Source: Amaricoccus macauensis (lineage in GTDB: Bacteria > Pseudomonadota > Alphaproteobacteria > Rhodobacterales > Rhodobacteraceae). From it: a stretch of 64,000 nucleotides of DNA. The notes under the pieces were generated by a model. That model searched no databases, was not told the origin of the DNA, and worked only from the letters and a program-made list of their open reading frames with translations. The DNA is taken from NCBI RefSeq assembly GCF_014201905.1, contig NZ_JACHFM010000003.1:310001-374000 (forward strand), read 5' to 3'. Made by a program: the position numbers and the translations under genes. Each line of letters begins with the position of its first letter. Position 1 is the stretch's first letter. This document shows positions 25,587 through 34,507 of the stretch, in pieces.

Positions 25587-25921
25587 CGGATAGTCCCGGC
25601 ATGGGCGTCACCCTTCGGGCGGCACTTGCGGCTGCGCAGGAACCACGCCCTGCGGGCGCGTTCCGCGATGCGGCTTCAATCATCGATGCGACAAGCGGCG
25701 GTGGCCATCTCGCGAACGCCCCGCAGCGGTGAGGCTTCATGAGGGCCGGCCTCAATCGTCATCGCATCGACATCGCCCGAACTGCGGGGGGCCGACATGG
25801 ACGAGCCGGGAGACACTGAGCGTCCACCTGGGCGCAGGATGTCGGGACAGCGGTGGGCGTCGGACGTCCTGAGCTGTGGCTGAGGCGCCGGCGCGAGGCA
25901 CGGGCTGACCTTGCTCCACGA
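25587..25921. other. Intergenic stretch without a recognisable gene
   Basis: No family is seen on either strand. It separates the toxin gene from a run of gene remnants and may contain further decayed sequence of the sigma-54 activator that starts at 25922. Confidence 0.4.
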
Positions 25922-26224
25922 TCATCCGCCATGGCGCGGCATCGAGATGCAGGCGCGGTCGCCGAAGCTCGGTTCGGAGGCTCGCATCACCATCTCGAGA
26001 ATGGCCGGTACGTCCGGGTCGGCGAGAGGCGGCAGCTCGAAGCGGGTCAGCCCGGCCACCGGCTCGAGGGCTGGTCCGGAGGCAACGAGCAGCCGAACGT
26101 CGATCGGGATCGCGCGGTCGTCGCCGATCCGCGGCAGGTAACCGCGCGCTACGGCCGTCGCCACCTCCTCGACGAGATCGCTGGAGGCGCCGACCGCAAT
26201 CTTGAGGATGAGTGTCCCGCCCGG
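25922..26224 (-). pseudogene. Remnant of a sigma-54-dependent activator (AAA+ domain)
   Basis: The minus-strand frame from about 26221 reads GGTLILKIA, then VARGYLPRIGDDRAIPIDVR and LLVAS, followed by RFELPPLADPDVPAILE. This follows the order GGTLFLDEIG...RLLRVL..G...RVG...P..VDVRIIAAT...LPPLRER of NtrC-type AAA+ domains, with Walker B acidic residues lost (KIA in place of DEIG). The Walker A and GAFTGA parts are absent. The frame is cut at 26224 by the IS3 fragment and ends in a stop at 25922. An AcoR/AcxR-like activator would fit the ketone genes nearby, but that link is speculative. Confidence 0.5.
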
Positions 26225-26302
26225 AGGTCGGCTATCCAAAGACGATCCTGGTGGACAACGGCAGTGAGTTCGTCTCGCGCGATCTCGATCTCTGGGCTCG
26301 GC
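26218..26302 (+). mobile_element. IS3-family transposase (OrfB) fragment
   Basis: About 28 codons read RPEVGYPKTILVDNGSEFVS and then RDLDLWA, the unmistakable second-aspartate region (VDNGSEF) of IS3-type DDE transposases. Sequence on both sides belongs to other genes: a sigma-54 activator remnant on the left and a YqiJ remnant on the right. No terminal inverted repeats or other transposase parts are visible, so this is a scar. Confidence 0.75.
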
Positions 26303-26671
26303 TACCTGACACAATGGCTGGCGAGCAGCTTCGCCGGTTCGCTCCTGCCGGCCCTTCCGGCCGCGGTCGGCGTGTCGGTTCCGGCACTCTTCGCTGCCCG
26401 GCGCCTCGCCCGTGGCATCGGGCGTCTGGTTCCGCGGATAGAGACCTCGGCGATCTCCGAGCGCAGCTATGGCCGGCGGGCCGGCGTCGTCACGACCGGG
26501 GTCTCCCGCCGGGGTTATCCGGCTGAAGTCCGTTTCACTGACGGCCATGGCACCCAGCACTACGTACTCGCCGAACCACTCGACGCCGGTGACGAGATCC
26601 CGGCGGGCGCCGAGGTCGCCGTCATCAGGCTTCGGACCGGCGAGATCCGCATCGTCCGCACCGATGGCTGA
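26303..26671 (+). pseudogene. YqiJ-like NfeD-family membrane protein, C-terminal part
   Basis: The frame from about 26303 reads GYLTQWLASSFAGSLLPALP with a hydrophobic segment, then ARGIGRLVPRIETSAISERS and an OB-fold domain (RAGVVTTGVSRRGYPAEVRF ... VAVIRLRTGEIRIVR). This is the C-terminal half of YqiJ, which pairs with the flotillin YqiK and is thought to act in membrane organisation. The N-terminal half is missing and the IS3 scar abuts directly, so the gene was probably cut by the element. The flotillin remnant follows 72 bases downstream, keeping the usual yqiJ-yqiK order. Confidence 0.65.
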
Positions 26672-26743
26672 AGAAAGCCGGCGGCCGAACGACACCGACG
26701 AGCGCCGCGTCCGCGGCGCGCCTGAAAACCTGAACAGGATCCC

Positions 26744-28395
26744 ATGGAAAGGCTCATCGGCCTCGGATTTCCCGTCGCTGTCATCCTCGCCGGCCTCGTC
26801 GCCGTCAGCCTCATCCTCGCGCGGCTCTATCGTCGCGCCACCAAGGAGATCGCCCTGGTCAAGACCGGCCTTGGCGGCCGCAAGGTGGTGATGGACGGGG
26901 GCATCGTCGTGCTTCCGCTCTTTCACGAGATCGCCAGAGTCAACATGAACACGTTGCACCTGCCGGTCTCCCGCACCGGCGCCAGGCCCTGATCACCCAG
27001 GATCGGATGCGCGTGGATGTGACGTGCGAGTTCTATGTGAAGGTGAAGGCGAGCGAGGAGGGCGTCTCCACCGCTGCCCAGACCCTCGGCGACAAGACCT
27101 TCGACGCCGATGCGCTGCGCGAGATGGTCGAAGGCAAGCTCGTCGACGTGCTGCGTGCCGTGGCGGCCCAGATGACCATGGACCAGCTCCACGAGAACCG
27201 GTCGGACTTCTCCCAGCAGGTCCAGCAGGCGGCCGCCGAAACCCTGCTGAAGAACGGCCTCGAGCTCGAGAGCGCGGCGCTGACCGGCCTCGACCAGACC
27301 CCGTTCGACATGCTCGACGAGGCCAACGCCTTCAATGCCGTCGGCATGAAGAAGTTGGCCGAGGTCATCGCCGACTCCAAGCGCCAGCGCGCGCAGATCG
27401 AGGCCGAGACCGACACCGCCGTCGCCGAAACCCGGCTTGCCGCCGAGAAGCGCAAGCTCGAGCTTTCCAAGCAGGAAGAGCAGGTCCGCATCCAGACCTC
27501 GATCGAGGTCGAGACCCTCAAGGCGAACGAAGCCGCCGAGGTCGCGTCCGGGCGCGAGGAAGGACAGCAGCGCTCCGAAGAGCCTCGCATCACCCGCGAG
27601 CAGGCGACCCGGACCGCGGAGATCGAGTAGCAGAAGGCTGTCGAGATCGCCGAGCAGGATCGCCAGATCGCGATTTCGGAGAAGTCGGAGGCGCAGAGCA
27701 AGGCCAGGGCGGCAGCCGACATCGCCCGCGCCGAAGCGGTGCTCGCCGAGGAAAGCGTCGCGACGAACCGGAAGGTCGCCGAGGCCGAACGCCAGAAGCG
27801 CATCGCGATCCTTGCCGCCGAGGAAGAGGCCGAGAAGGAGGCTACCCGCGTCCGCGTCGAGGCCAAGGCCGAGCGCGAGGCCGCGGCCGACCGGTCGGCG
27901 TCGATCCGCGCGATCGCGGAAGCCGAGGCGGCGCAGATCACCATCCGCGCCGAAGCGACCAGGACGGAGAAGCTCGCGGAGGCCGAGGGCCAGACCGCGC
28001 TGATCGCGGCAGAGAACGCGCTCTCGCCGGAGATCATCGAGCTCAAGCTCGCAATCGCCCGCCTGGAGGCGCTGCCGAAGATCATCGCCGAGATGGTCAA
28101 GCCGGCCGAGAAGATCGAGTCGATCCGCATCAACCAGGTCACCGGCCTCGGCGCGGGGCAGGGGGCCGGACCCCTCGGCGCCGGCACCGGCGCCCAGGGC
28201 GGGCTCGTCGACCAGGCGGTCGGCGCGATCGGCGCGATGGCGCTCCAGCACCCGGTGCTGAAGGCGATCGGCGAGAGCGCTGGGCTGACCCTCGGCGAGG
28301 GTCTGAACGGCATCCTCGATCGCGAGCTCGGCAACACGCCGGCCTCGGCCGGCGCCCAGGTGATCGAGCTTCCGCAGGCCGACCAGACGGCCTGA
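26744..28395 (+). pseudogene. yqiK: YqiK-like flotillin with a frameshift and an in-frame stop
   Basis: Three collinear segments make one flotillin/SPFH protein of about 550 residues. Segment 1 (26744 to about 26978) has an N-terminal membrane anchor (LIGLGFPVAVILAGLVAVSL) and ATKEIALVKTGLGGRKVVMD. After a one-base loss near 26975 the frame shifts and continues with ALITQDRMRVDVTCEFYVKV. A TAG at 27628-27630 then interrupts the long Glu/Ala-rich coiled coil, which goes on in the same frame to ...[13 protein letters not shown] at 28395. The protein would normally scaffold membrane microdomains with YqiJ. Two separate lesions make decay more likely than sequencing error. A clear terminator follows. 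Confidence 0.8.
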
Positions 28396-28432
28396 TCCAG
28401 CGAGGACCGGAGCGGGACACGACCATATCATC

Positions 28433-28468
28433 GGGCTGCGCGGCACCGCCGCGCAGCCCTTTCGTCTT
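28433..28468 (+). terminator. Rho-independent terminator after the flotillin remnant
   Basis: An 11-bp perfect stem (GGGCTGCGCGG / CCGCGCAGCCC) with a 5-base loop, followed by TTTCGTCTT. It lies about 40 bases after the flotillin stop and also faces the end of the minus-strand adenine deaminase gene. Confidence 0.8.
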
Positions 28469-28529
28469 GACGTTGCGAGCGCGAGCTCGTCGGCCGAGAA
28501 AAGGTAGACTGGAAGACCCTCCCGGGCGC

Positions 28530-30269
28530 TCAGCCCGGGATGATCTCGAACTTCACCACGTCCACCAGCCCGCGATCGGTGATCTTGAGCGCCGGTATCA
28601 CCGGCAGCGCGAGGAAGGCGAGCTGGAGGAACGGCTCCTCCAGCACCACGCCGAGCGAGAGCGCCGCCTGTCGCAGGGCCGCGAGGCGGTCGCGCACCGC
28701 CTCGAACGGCTCGAGGCTCATGAGCCCGGCCACGGGCAACGCGAGCTCCGCGAGGATCTCCCCGTCGCGCGCCACCACAAAGCCCCCCTCGATCTCCGAG
28801 AGCCGGTTCGCCGCCAGCGCCATGTCGGCATAGTCGGCACCGACCGCGACGATGTTGTGGTGGTCGTGGCAGACCGTCGAGGCGATGGCGCCCGCCTGCA
28901 TCCCGAAACCGCGCACGAAGCCGGTGGCGATGTTGCCGTTCTTCCCATGCCGCTCGACCACGGCGATGCGCATCAGGTCGCGGGCCGGGTCCGGGCGCTT
29001 GTCGCCGTCGACGATGGCGATCTCCTCGCGCAGGTGCGCGGTGATGATCTTGCCCTCGACGATGCCGATGACGTCGGTCTCGGTGCGGTTGCCGCCGTTG
29101 CGGAAGTCCTGCGGCGTCACCTTCGGCGCGCGCACCGAGTTGCGCCCGATCGGCGCCAGCGTCTCGCGCGCGGCGAAGGCGTCCGCGTCCGCGACCTTGC
29201 CGCCGCAGAGCACCAGCCGGGCGTGGCAGCCCCGCAGGCTGTCGATCGCCACGATGTCCGCGCGCAGCCCCGGCGCGATCAGCCCCCGATCGGTGAGCCC
29301 GAACGCGCTCGCCGCCGAGAGCGAGGCGGCGCGATAGGCCGCGAGCGGCGCCGTGCCAAGCGCGATCAGCCGGCGGATCATGTAGTCGAGATGCCCGTGC
29401 TCGGCGATGTCGAGCGGATTGCGGTCGTCGGTGCAGAGACAGAGATAGGCGCTCGTCGCCTCGGTCAGGACCGGCTGCAGCGCATCGAGATCCTTCGAGA
29501 CCGACCCCTCGCGGATCAGCACCCGCATGCCCTTGCGGAGCTTCTCGAGCGCCTCCGCCGCCGTCGTCGCCTCGTGCTCGGTGCGGATGCCTGCGGCGAT
29601 GTAGGCGTTGAGGTCGCGCCCCGAGAGCTGCGGGCAGTGGCCGTCCACGTGGCCGCCGGCAAAGAGCCGCAGCTTCGCCATCGCGCCGGGATCGCGGTGG
29701 ATGACGCCGGGATAGTTCATGAATTCGGCCAGCCCGATCCCCGAGGGATGGCCCATGAGCGGCGCCAGATCCGCCGCCTCGATGCGGGCGCCCGCGGTCT
29801 CCATGTCCGTCGAGGGCACGCAGGACGAGATCTGGACGCGCAGGTCCATGACGAGCTGCGCCGATGCCTCCTGAAACCAGCGGATACCGTCGACGCCGAT
29901 GACGTTGGCAATCTCGTGGGGATCGCAGATCGCCGTGGTGATGCCGCGCGGCGTCACGCAGCGGTCGAACTCGTGCGGCGTGACGAGGCTGCTCTCCACG
30001 TGGAGATGCGTGTCGATGAAGCCCGGGACCAGAACGAGGCCGCCGACGTCGATCACCCGGCTGCCCTCGTAGTCCGCGCCGATCCCGGCGATGCGCTCGC
30101 CCGTGATCGCCACGTCGCCCTCGATCATCGCGCCGGTCACCAGATCGAAGACATGGCCCCCGCGCAGCACGAGATCGGCCGGCTCGTCGCCCCGCGCCTG
30201 GGCGATGCGGCGTTCCAGATCATCGGCGGCGAGATCGGCGCGGGGATTTTCTGTCACGGAGGACCCCAT
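28530..30269 (-). CDS. ade: Adenine deaminase
   Basis: A 579-residue amidohydrolase-fold enzyme that deaminates adenine to hypoxanthine. The N-terminal metal-binding motif is [12 protein letters not shown], and further conserved parts are [15 protein letters not shown], the [12 protein letters not shown] segment and the [11 protein letters not shown] metal site, all typical of the Ade family, as is the C-terminal [12 protein letters not shown] block. Length fits the family. The ATG at 30269 was chosen because the deaminase begins MGSSVTEN there, two bases after the upstream permease stop; the frame stays open upstream but is not protein-like. As the last gene of the ABC transporter operon, it suggests that the imported compound is a purine or yields adenine. 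Confidence 0.9.
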   Translation of the reverse strand: MGSSVTENPRADLAADDLERRIAQARGDEPADLVLRGGHVFDLVTGAMIEGDVAITGERIAGIGADYEGSRVIDVGGLVLVPGFIDTHLHVESSLVTPHEFDRCVTPRGITTAICDPHEIANVIGVDGIRWFQEASAQLVMDLRVQISSCVPSTDMETAGARIEAADLAPLMGHPSGIGLAEFMNYPGVIHRDPGAMAKLRLFAGGHVDGHCPQLSGRDLNAYIAAGIRTEHEATTAAEALEKLRKGMRVLIREGSVSKDLDALQPVLTEATSAYLCLCTDDRNPLDIAEHGHLDYMIRRLIALGTAPLAAYRAASLSAASAFGLTDRGLIAPGLRADIVAIDSLRGCHARLVLCGGKVADADAFAARETLAPIGRNSVRAPKVTPQDFRNGGNRTETDVIGIVEGKIITAHLREEIAIVDGDKRPDPARDLMRIAVVERHGKNGNIATGFVRGFGMQAGAIASTVCHDHHNIVAVGADYADMALAANRLSEIEGGFVVARDGEILAELALPVAGLMSLEPFEAVRDRLAALRQAALSLGVVLEEPFLQLAFLALPVIPALKITDRGLVDVVKFEIIPG

Positions 30270-30271
30270 CC

Positions 30272-31837
30272 CTATTCGACCATCTGCATGCCGAGCCGCT
30301 TCAGTGTCGCACGCTCCACCTCGAGCACCGCATAGTAGATCGCGACGGACAGCAGAACCGAGACCGAGGCCACCGTCCAGATCATGCCGTAGTCGAGATA
30401 GCCGCGCGACTGATTGAGAAGATTGCCGAGGCCGGTTCCCGTCGCGAGCCACTCCGCGATCATGACACCGAGGAGCGCGCGGGGGACCGTCAGGCGGGTC
30501 GCGGCGAAGAGGTAGGGCAGAGCGGCGGGAATCGAGACCTTGCGCATCTCGGTCCAGGCCGTCGCGCCGTAGGCCCGCGGCAGGTCGAGGACCGACTGGG
30601 GCACGCGCGAGATGCCCTGCACGAGGAGGACGAAGGCGGGGAAGAAGGTGACCGAGATGGTGATCCACATCGTCACCGCGTAGCCACGTCCGACCAGCAG
30701 CACGAGAAGCGGCGTCAGTGCGACGAGCGGCATCGTCTGGGTGAAGAGCGCGATCGGCATCACCGCGCGGATCACAGCGGGCGACATCTGGGCGAGCACG
30801 GCGAGGAGGAACGCGAAGCCGAGGCCGCAGACCATGCCGACGAAGGCGACGGGCAGGGTTTCGGCAAGGGCGGCAATCAGCTTCTGGCGCGCGATCGCCG
30901 ATTGATCGCCCACGAAGAGGTAGTCGATCACCCCCAGGGGCGTCTTGGCGATCATGTCGGGCACGCCGGTGAACGTCACGAAGGCCCACCACGCCACGAA
31001 CGGCAGGAGGACAGCGCCGCAGGCGAGCGCGAGCCGGCCAATCGGCGAAAGGGCAGAAGCGGGCGCCGGGATCGCGGTGTTCAGCGTGACGGACCTGGTC
31101 GTGCCGAGGACCCGCTCCGAGATGATGGCGAAGACGGCATAGCTGAGGCCGGCGATCACCGTGGCGACGAGCCCGATGCCCCAGAGCCGGAAAGGATCGC
31201 CGCGGCCGAGCGAGCCGAGCAGATAGGAACCGAGACCCCAGCGCCCTCCGCCGCCGAATTCCGCCAGGATCGCGCCGAGGACGGCGTTCGGGGCGGCAAT
31301 GCGGAGTCCGCTGAGGACGTCGGGCACTGCGCCACGCAGGCGGACGAGGCGCATTACCATCCAGTTTCCGCCGCCGTAGGCGCGAACGACGTCGCCGCTG
31401 CGTGTGTCGTATTGCGAGAGGCCGATCACCGTCGCGCTCATGGTGACGAAATAGACGCCGAGGGCGGCCAGCGTGACCCGTGGCGCCATGCCGGACAGCG
31501 TCAGGTTCAGGATCGGCGCGATCGCGATCGGTGGCAGGGCGAAGATCGCGATGTTGACGCCGCGCAGCAGTCGGAGCGTCGCCGGCATGAGGACGAAGAT
31601 CAGACCGGCCAGCACCGCGACGACGTTGCCGATCAGGAAGCCGAGGCCGGAGCCGGAGACCGTCGCCAGGACATGCTGGGGATAGTCGGCGCGGTCGGCC
31701 CAGAGCTGGAGAAGGATCCCGCTCGGCGCGGGCAGGGCGCCGCCCGCGACGAGGCCGAGACGACCGATGATCTCCCAGAGGGCGACGATGACGACGACAT
31801 TGCGGATCATGCCGGCGCGGGACGCCTCATGTGCCAT
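30272..31837 (-). CDS. ABC transporter permease, two permease domains fused
   Basis: A 521-residue inner-membrane protein with two tandem BPD_transp_1 (SsuC/TauC/ThiX-like) permease domains, each with about six membrane segments. The EAA-loop regions are visible twice, around [20 protein letters not shown] (domain 1) and [20 protein letters not shown] (domain 2), each followed by GAILAEF or GVMIAEW. Most relatives are single-domain homodimers of about 260 residues, so this is a fused version that can work as a monomer. The start overlaps the ATPase gene by 11 bases; an ATG at 31810 is a possible alternative. It should pair with the ATPase and the NMT1-type receptor encoded upstream. Confidence 0.85.
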   Translation of the reverse strand: MAHEASRAGMIRNVVVIVALWEIIGRLGLVAGGALPAPSGILLQLWADRADYPQHVLATVSGSGLGFLIGNVVAVLAGLIFVLMPATLRLLRGVNIAIFALPPIAIAPILNLTLSGMAPRVTLAALGVYFVTMSATVIGLSQYDTRSGDVVRAYGGGNWMVMRLVRLRGAVPDVLSGLRIAAPNAVLGAILAEFGGGGRWGLGSYLLGSLGRGDPFRLWGIGLVATVIAGLSYAVFAIISERVLGTTRSVTLNTAIPAPASALSPIGRLALACGAVLLPFVAWWAFVTFTGVPDMIAKTPLGVIDYLFVGDQSAIARQKLIAALAETLPVAFVGMVCGLGFAFLLAVLAQMSPAVIRAVMPIALFTQTMPLVALTPLLVLLVGRGYAVTMWITISVTFFPAFVLLVQGISRVPQSVLDLPRAYGATAWTEMRKVSIPAALPYLFAATRLTVPRALLGVMIAEWLATGTGLGNLLNQSRGYLDYGMIWTVASVSVLLSVAIYYAVLEVERATLKRLGMQMVE

Positions 31838-32657
31838 GGAGGACCTCGGCGATATGGTCCGCCAGCCGGTGGAACTCCGGCATGGAAAAGAGATCGGGCG
31901 TGCGCGGCCGCTCGAAGGGCACGTCGATCACGGCGACGACCCGGCCGGGATTGGCGTGCATGACGACGACGCGGTCGGCGAGGAACACCGCCTCGTCGAT
32001 GCCGTGCGTCACGAGAAGGGCAGTCGAGCCGGTCTCGAGCCAGATGCGCTGCAACTCCACGTTCATGCTGCGGCGGCGGATCTGGTCGAGGGCGCCGAAC
32101 GGCTCGTCGAGGAACAGGACCTGCGGCGCGGTGATCAGCGAGCGCGCGATGGCGACGCGCTGTCGCATGCCGCCCGAGAGTTCGCCCGGCAGGGCATTCT
32201 CGTAACCGTCGAGGCCGACGAGGCGGATCAGGCCAGCGATCTGCTCCTCGTGCGCGCGAGGATCGCGGCGGAGGACCTCGAGGGGGAGCGCGATGTTCTT
32301 CCGGACCGAGCGCCACGGCAGCAGCGCCGCATCCTGGAACGCGACGCCGGTCAGGCCACTCCGCGTTGCCTCGGCCGGGGTCTTGCCGGCAACCCGCACG
32401 GTTCCGCCGTCATGCGACTCGAGTCCGAGCGAGATGCGGAGCGCCGTCGACTTGCCGCAGCCGGACGGCCCGATCAGCGCCGTGAACGAGCCTTCCGGGC
32501 AGTCGAGGTTCAGGTCGCGAAGCGCCTCGACCTCGGTGCCGCGTCCGCGATAGGTCTTGGACACGCCGGTCAGCGAGATCCCCTCGCCGCGTGCTGCAGC
32601 ACGCGCGCTCCTGTTCGTGATGGGCTGCAGGAACCGTGATGGGAGGGCTCCCATCAC
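31827..32657 (-). CDS. ABC transporter ATP-binding protein (nitrate/sulfonate/pyrimidine type)
   Basis: A 276-residue ABC ATPase with Walker A GPSGCGKST, Q-loop AFQDAALLPW, signature LSGGMRQ, Walker B QVLFLDEPFGALD and the switch His in VTHGIDEAV. The AFQDAALLPWRSVRKN pattern is typical of the SsuB/TauB/ThiZ group. It powers the fused permease encoded downstream. Its start overlaps the receptor gene's stop (ATGA), indicating translational coupling. The first ~20 residues are an unusual extension before the domain starts at GISLTGVSKTY. Confidence 0.87.
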   Translation of the reverse strand: MMGALPSRFLQPITNRSARAAARGEGISLTGVSKTYRGRGTEVEALRDLNLDCPEGSFTALIGPSGCGKSTALRISLGLESHDGGTVRVAGKTPAEATRSGLTGVAFQDAALLPWRSVRKNIALPLEVLRRDPRAHEEQIAGLIRLVGLDGYENALPGELSGGMRQRVAIARSLITAPQVLFLDEPFGALDQIRRRSMNVELQRIWLETGSTALLVTHGIDEAVFLADRVVVMHANPGRVVAVIDVPFERPRTPDLFSMPEFHRLADHIAEVLHGT

Positions 32658-33613
32658 AGTTCCTCAAGGAGCGTCGTGTCGAACATGTCGCGGGTTGCGC
32701 GGATGCCGATGGCCGAAAGGGCCTCGATGTTGTGCTCGATCGACTCGTCGGTCATCGCGAACACGCCCGCGTCGGACAGGATGAGGCCCTTCTGGGCGGT
32801 GTTGAAGTAGATCTCGTTCTCGATGGTGCGGCCGGTGCCTGCGAACCAGGTGTCCGCCCACTGCGGCGGATAGGCGGCGGGGTCGACCAGGTTCTCCTCC
32901 CAGCCGCGGCGGCTGGCGCGAAGCCATGCGACGAGATCGCCGCGCTTCTCCTTGAGAACGTCCTCGGTGACGACGACGGTGTCGTTGAAGATGGTGACGC
33001 CATGATCGTAGAGCAGGAAGGAATGCGCTTCCTCGCCAAGCGTCCCGATGGTGAAGGGCACGTTGGTGGTGAAGTCGAGCGAGGCGTCTATCTCGCCCCG
33101 GACCAGCGGCGTCGGATCATAGGCGTAGGGGACGATGTTCACCTGATCGCGGGCGATGCCGTTGACCTTCAGCAACGCTTCCATCGTCATGGTGTTGACG
33201 GGGGGAACGGCGACGGTCTTGCCGATCAGGTCGGCGGGCGTTTCGATCGGGTTCTTCTTCAGTGAGACGATGCCGTGCGGGCTCTTCTGGTACTGCGCAC
33301 CGATGATCTTGAACTTCGCTCCCTGCTCGGCGATCGCCCGGGTTGTCGTGTCCGGGGTCGTGAGCGCCAGGTCAGCGCGTCCGGCGATGATCGTGCTCTC
33401 GGGGATCACGTCGGGTCCACCCGGCAGATAGGTCAGTTCGAGCCCGTTTTCGGGGTAGTAGCCCTTGTCGATTGCGAGGAAGTAGCCGGAAAACTCGGCA
33501 TCGTTGATCCACGCCGCCTGCATCGCCAGTGGCGAGGCCGCCGCCGCGCGGATTGGCAGGGCGGTGAGGGCGAGGCCGGCAAGGCCGGTGCCGAGGAATT
33601 GTCTTCGATCCAT
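32654..33613 (-). CDS. NMT1/THI5-like ABC substrate-binding protein
   Basis: A 319-residue periplasmic receptor with a twin-arginine-type signal (DRRQFLGTGLAGLALTALP). The NMT1/THI5 fold is seen in AAWINDAEFSGYFLAIDKGY, YPENGLELTYLPGG and AGRADLALTTPD. Relatives bind pyrimidines such as hydroxymethylpyrimidine precursors, or riboflavin, or sulfonates. With adenine deaminase as a neighbour, a purine or similar heterocycle is a reasonable guess. The start at 33613 follows the AGGGAGG-type sequence upstream. It lies 31 bases after the cyclo-ligase-like gene, in the same operon. Confidence 0.83.
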   Translation of the reverse strand: MDRRQFLGTGLAGLALTALPIRAAAASPLAMQAAWINDAEFSGYFLAIDKGYYPENGLELTYLPGGPDVIPESTIIAGRADLALTTPDTTTRAIAEQGAKFKIIGAQYQKSPHGIVSLKKNPIETPADLIGKTVAVPPVNTMTMEALLKVNGIARDQVNIVPYAYDPTPLVRGEIDASLDFTTNVPFTIGTLGEEAHSFLLYDHGVTIFNDTVVVTEDVLKEKRGDLVAWLRASRRGWEENLVDPAAYPPQWADTWFAGTGRTIENEIYFNTAQKGLILSDAGVFAMTDESIEHNIEALSAIGIRATRDMFDTTLLEEL

Positions 33614-33644
33614 CCTGTGGTCCTCCCTGTTGGCCGTTCTCGGA

Positions 33645-34382
33645 TCACGCCAGCCCGCGGATCCGCTGAAGCTCGCGCAGCGGCGGCGTCTGGTCGATCT
33701 GCTTCTTCTCGAGCAGTTCCCAGATGACGCCGCGCGGGCGCTTGGCGCGCCGTTCAACCGTGTGCAGGCCGCCCGGCGTGGCGATGTAGTCGACCAGAAT
33801 GTCGGTGCTGCTGGGGTGAAGCTTTTCGTGCACCACCTGGCAGTCGTGGACGACTGCCGCGACGGGGGTCTGCTCGTTGACGAGGCCGAGATCGGTGAAC
33901 ATCCCCCATTCGAGGTCGAAGAAGCCGTGCCCCTTTCCGAAGCGCACGCCGTCGACCGAGACCGCCGAGGCGCCGGTGACCAGGAAGTCGATCCTGCCGC
34001 GTCGGGCGATCTCCTCCAGCGTCACAGGGCGAGCGAAGTGCTCCATCCCATCGAGCCATGCAGCATAGAGCTCGTGGCCCTTCGGCACCATTCCCGGCTC
34101 CATCATCAGGAAGCCGCGATAGATCCCGTAGGTCGACATGAAGAAGGTCTTGCCGCGCTCGATCAGGCGCCGGCGCAGATCAACGAGGCAGTTGTCCGGC
34201 GTGATGAAGAGCAGGTCGGCGTTGTCGATCTCCGGCATGCCGAGGATGCGGTCGGCCGCGATCTCGGACCCTTCGAAATCGGGAATCACCTCGGCGAAGT
34301 TCTTGTCGAAGCGAGTGTCAGGCTTGGCGACGTCCTTCAGCCGGGACCAGATCTGCTGCCGGATGATGTTTGATTTCGACAC
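33645..34382 (-). CDS. 5-formyltetrahydrofolate cyclo-ligase-like protein
   Basis: A 245-residue protein of the 5-FTHF_cyc-lig/MTHFS-like superfamily. Conserved features include FITPDNCLVDLRRRLIERGK near residue 60-80, the GVRFGKGHGFFDLEWG glycine-rich loop that binds phosphate in the family, and VHDCQVVHEKLHP, equivalent to the C-terminal substrate loop. True cyclo-ligases convert 5-formyl-THF to methenyl-THF; this divergent member may act on another substrate. It is the first gene of the transporter-adenine deaminase operon, divergent from the RpiR regulator, whose repeats lie in the intervening region. Confidence 0.72.
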   Translation of the reverse strand: MSKSNIIRQQIWSRLKDVAKPDTRFDKNFAEVIPDFEGSEIAADRILGMPEIDNADLLFITPDNCLVDLRRRLIERGKTFFMSTYGIYRGFLMMEPGMVPKGHELYAAWLDGMEHFARPVTLEEIARRGRIDFLVTGASAVSVDGVRFGKGHGFFDLEWGMFTDLGLVNEQTPVAAVVHDCQVVHEKLHPSSTDILVDYIATPGGLHTVERRAKRPRGVIWELLEKKQIDQTPPLRELQRIRGLA

Positions 34383-34397
34383 GAGCCATCCTCTACT

Positions 34398-34467
34398 GTT
34401 TCACCGCGCGGTTTCAGGTTTCCGCAAGGGGGTTTCTCTGTTTCATAGATTTGCAACGCCCGTTTCA
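34398..34467. promoter_or_regulatory. Four GTTTCA repeats between the divergent operon and rpiR-type gene
   Basis: GTTTCA occurs at 34398, 34411, 34440 and 34462, all in one orientation within 70 bases, in the region between two divergent starts. This density is far above chance in a high-GC window. It is a candidate operator for the RpiR-type regulator encoded at 34508, controlling both directions. Confidence 0.5.
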
Positions 34468-34507
34468 ATGTGTCAAACACTATCGTAAGCTGTTGATTGG
34501 AAGGGTA

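Noticed and set aside
11871-27630. Reading TAG as glutamine (codon reassignment or suppression), since two genes have CAG-to-TAG in frame
   Set aside because: Many other decayed genes with frameshifts and deletions lie in the same region, and the only tRNA seen is an ordinary tRNA-Gln(TTG). Simple decay is enough.
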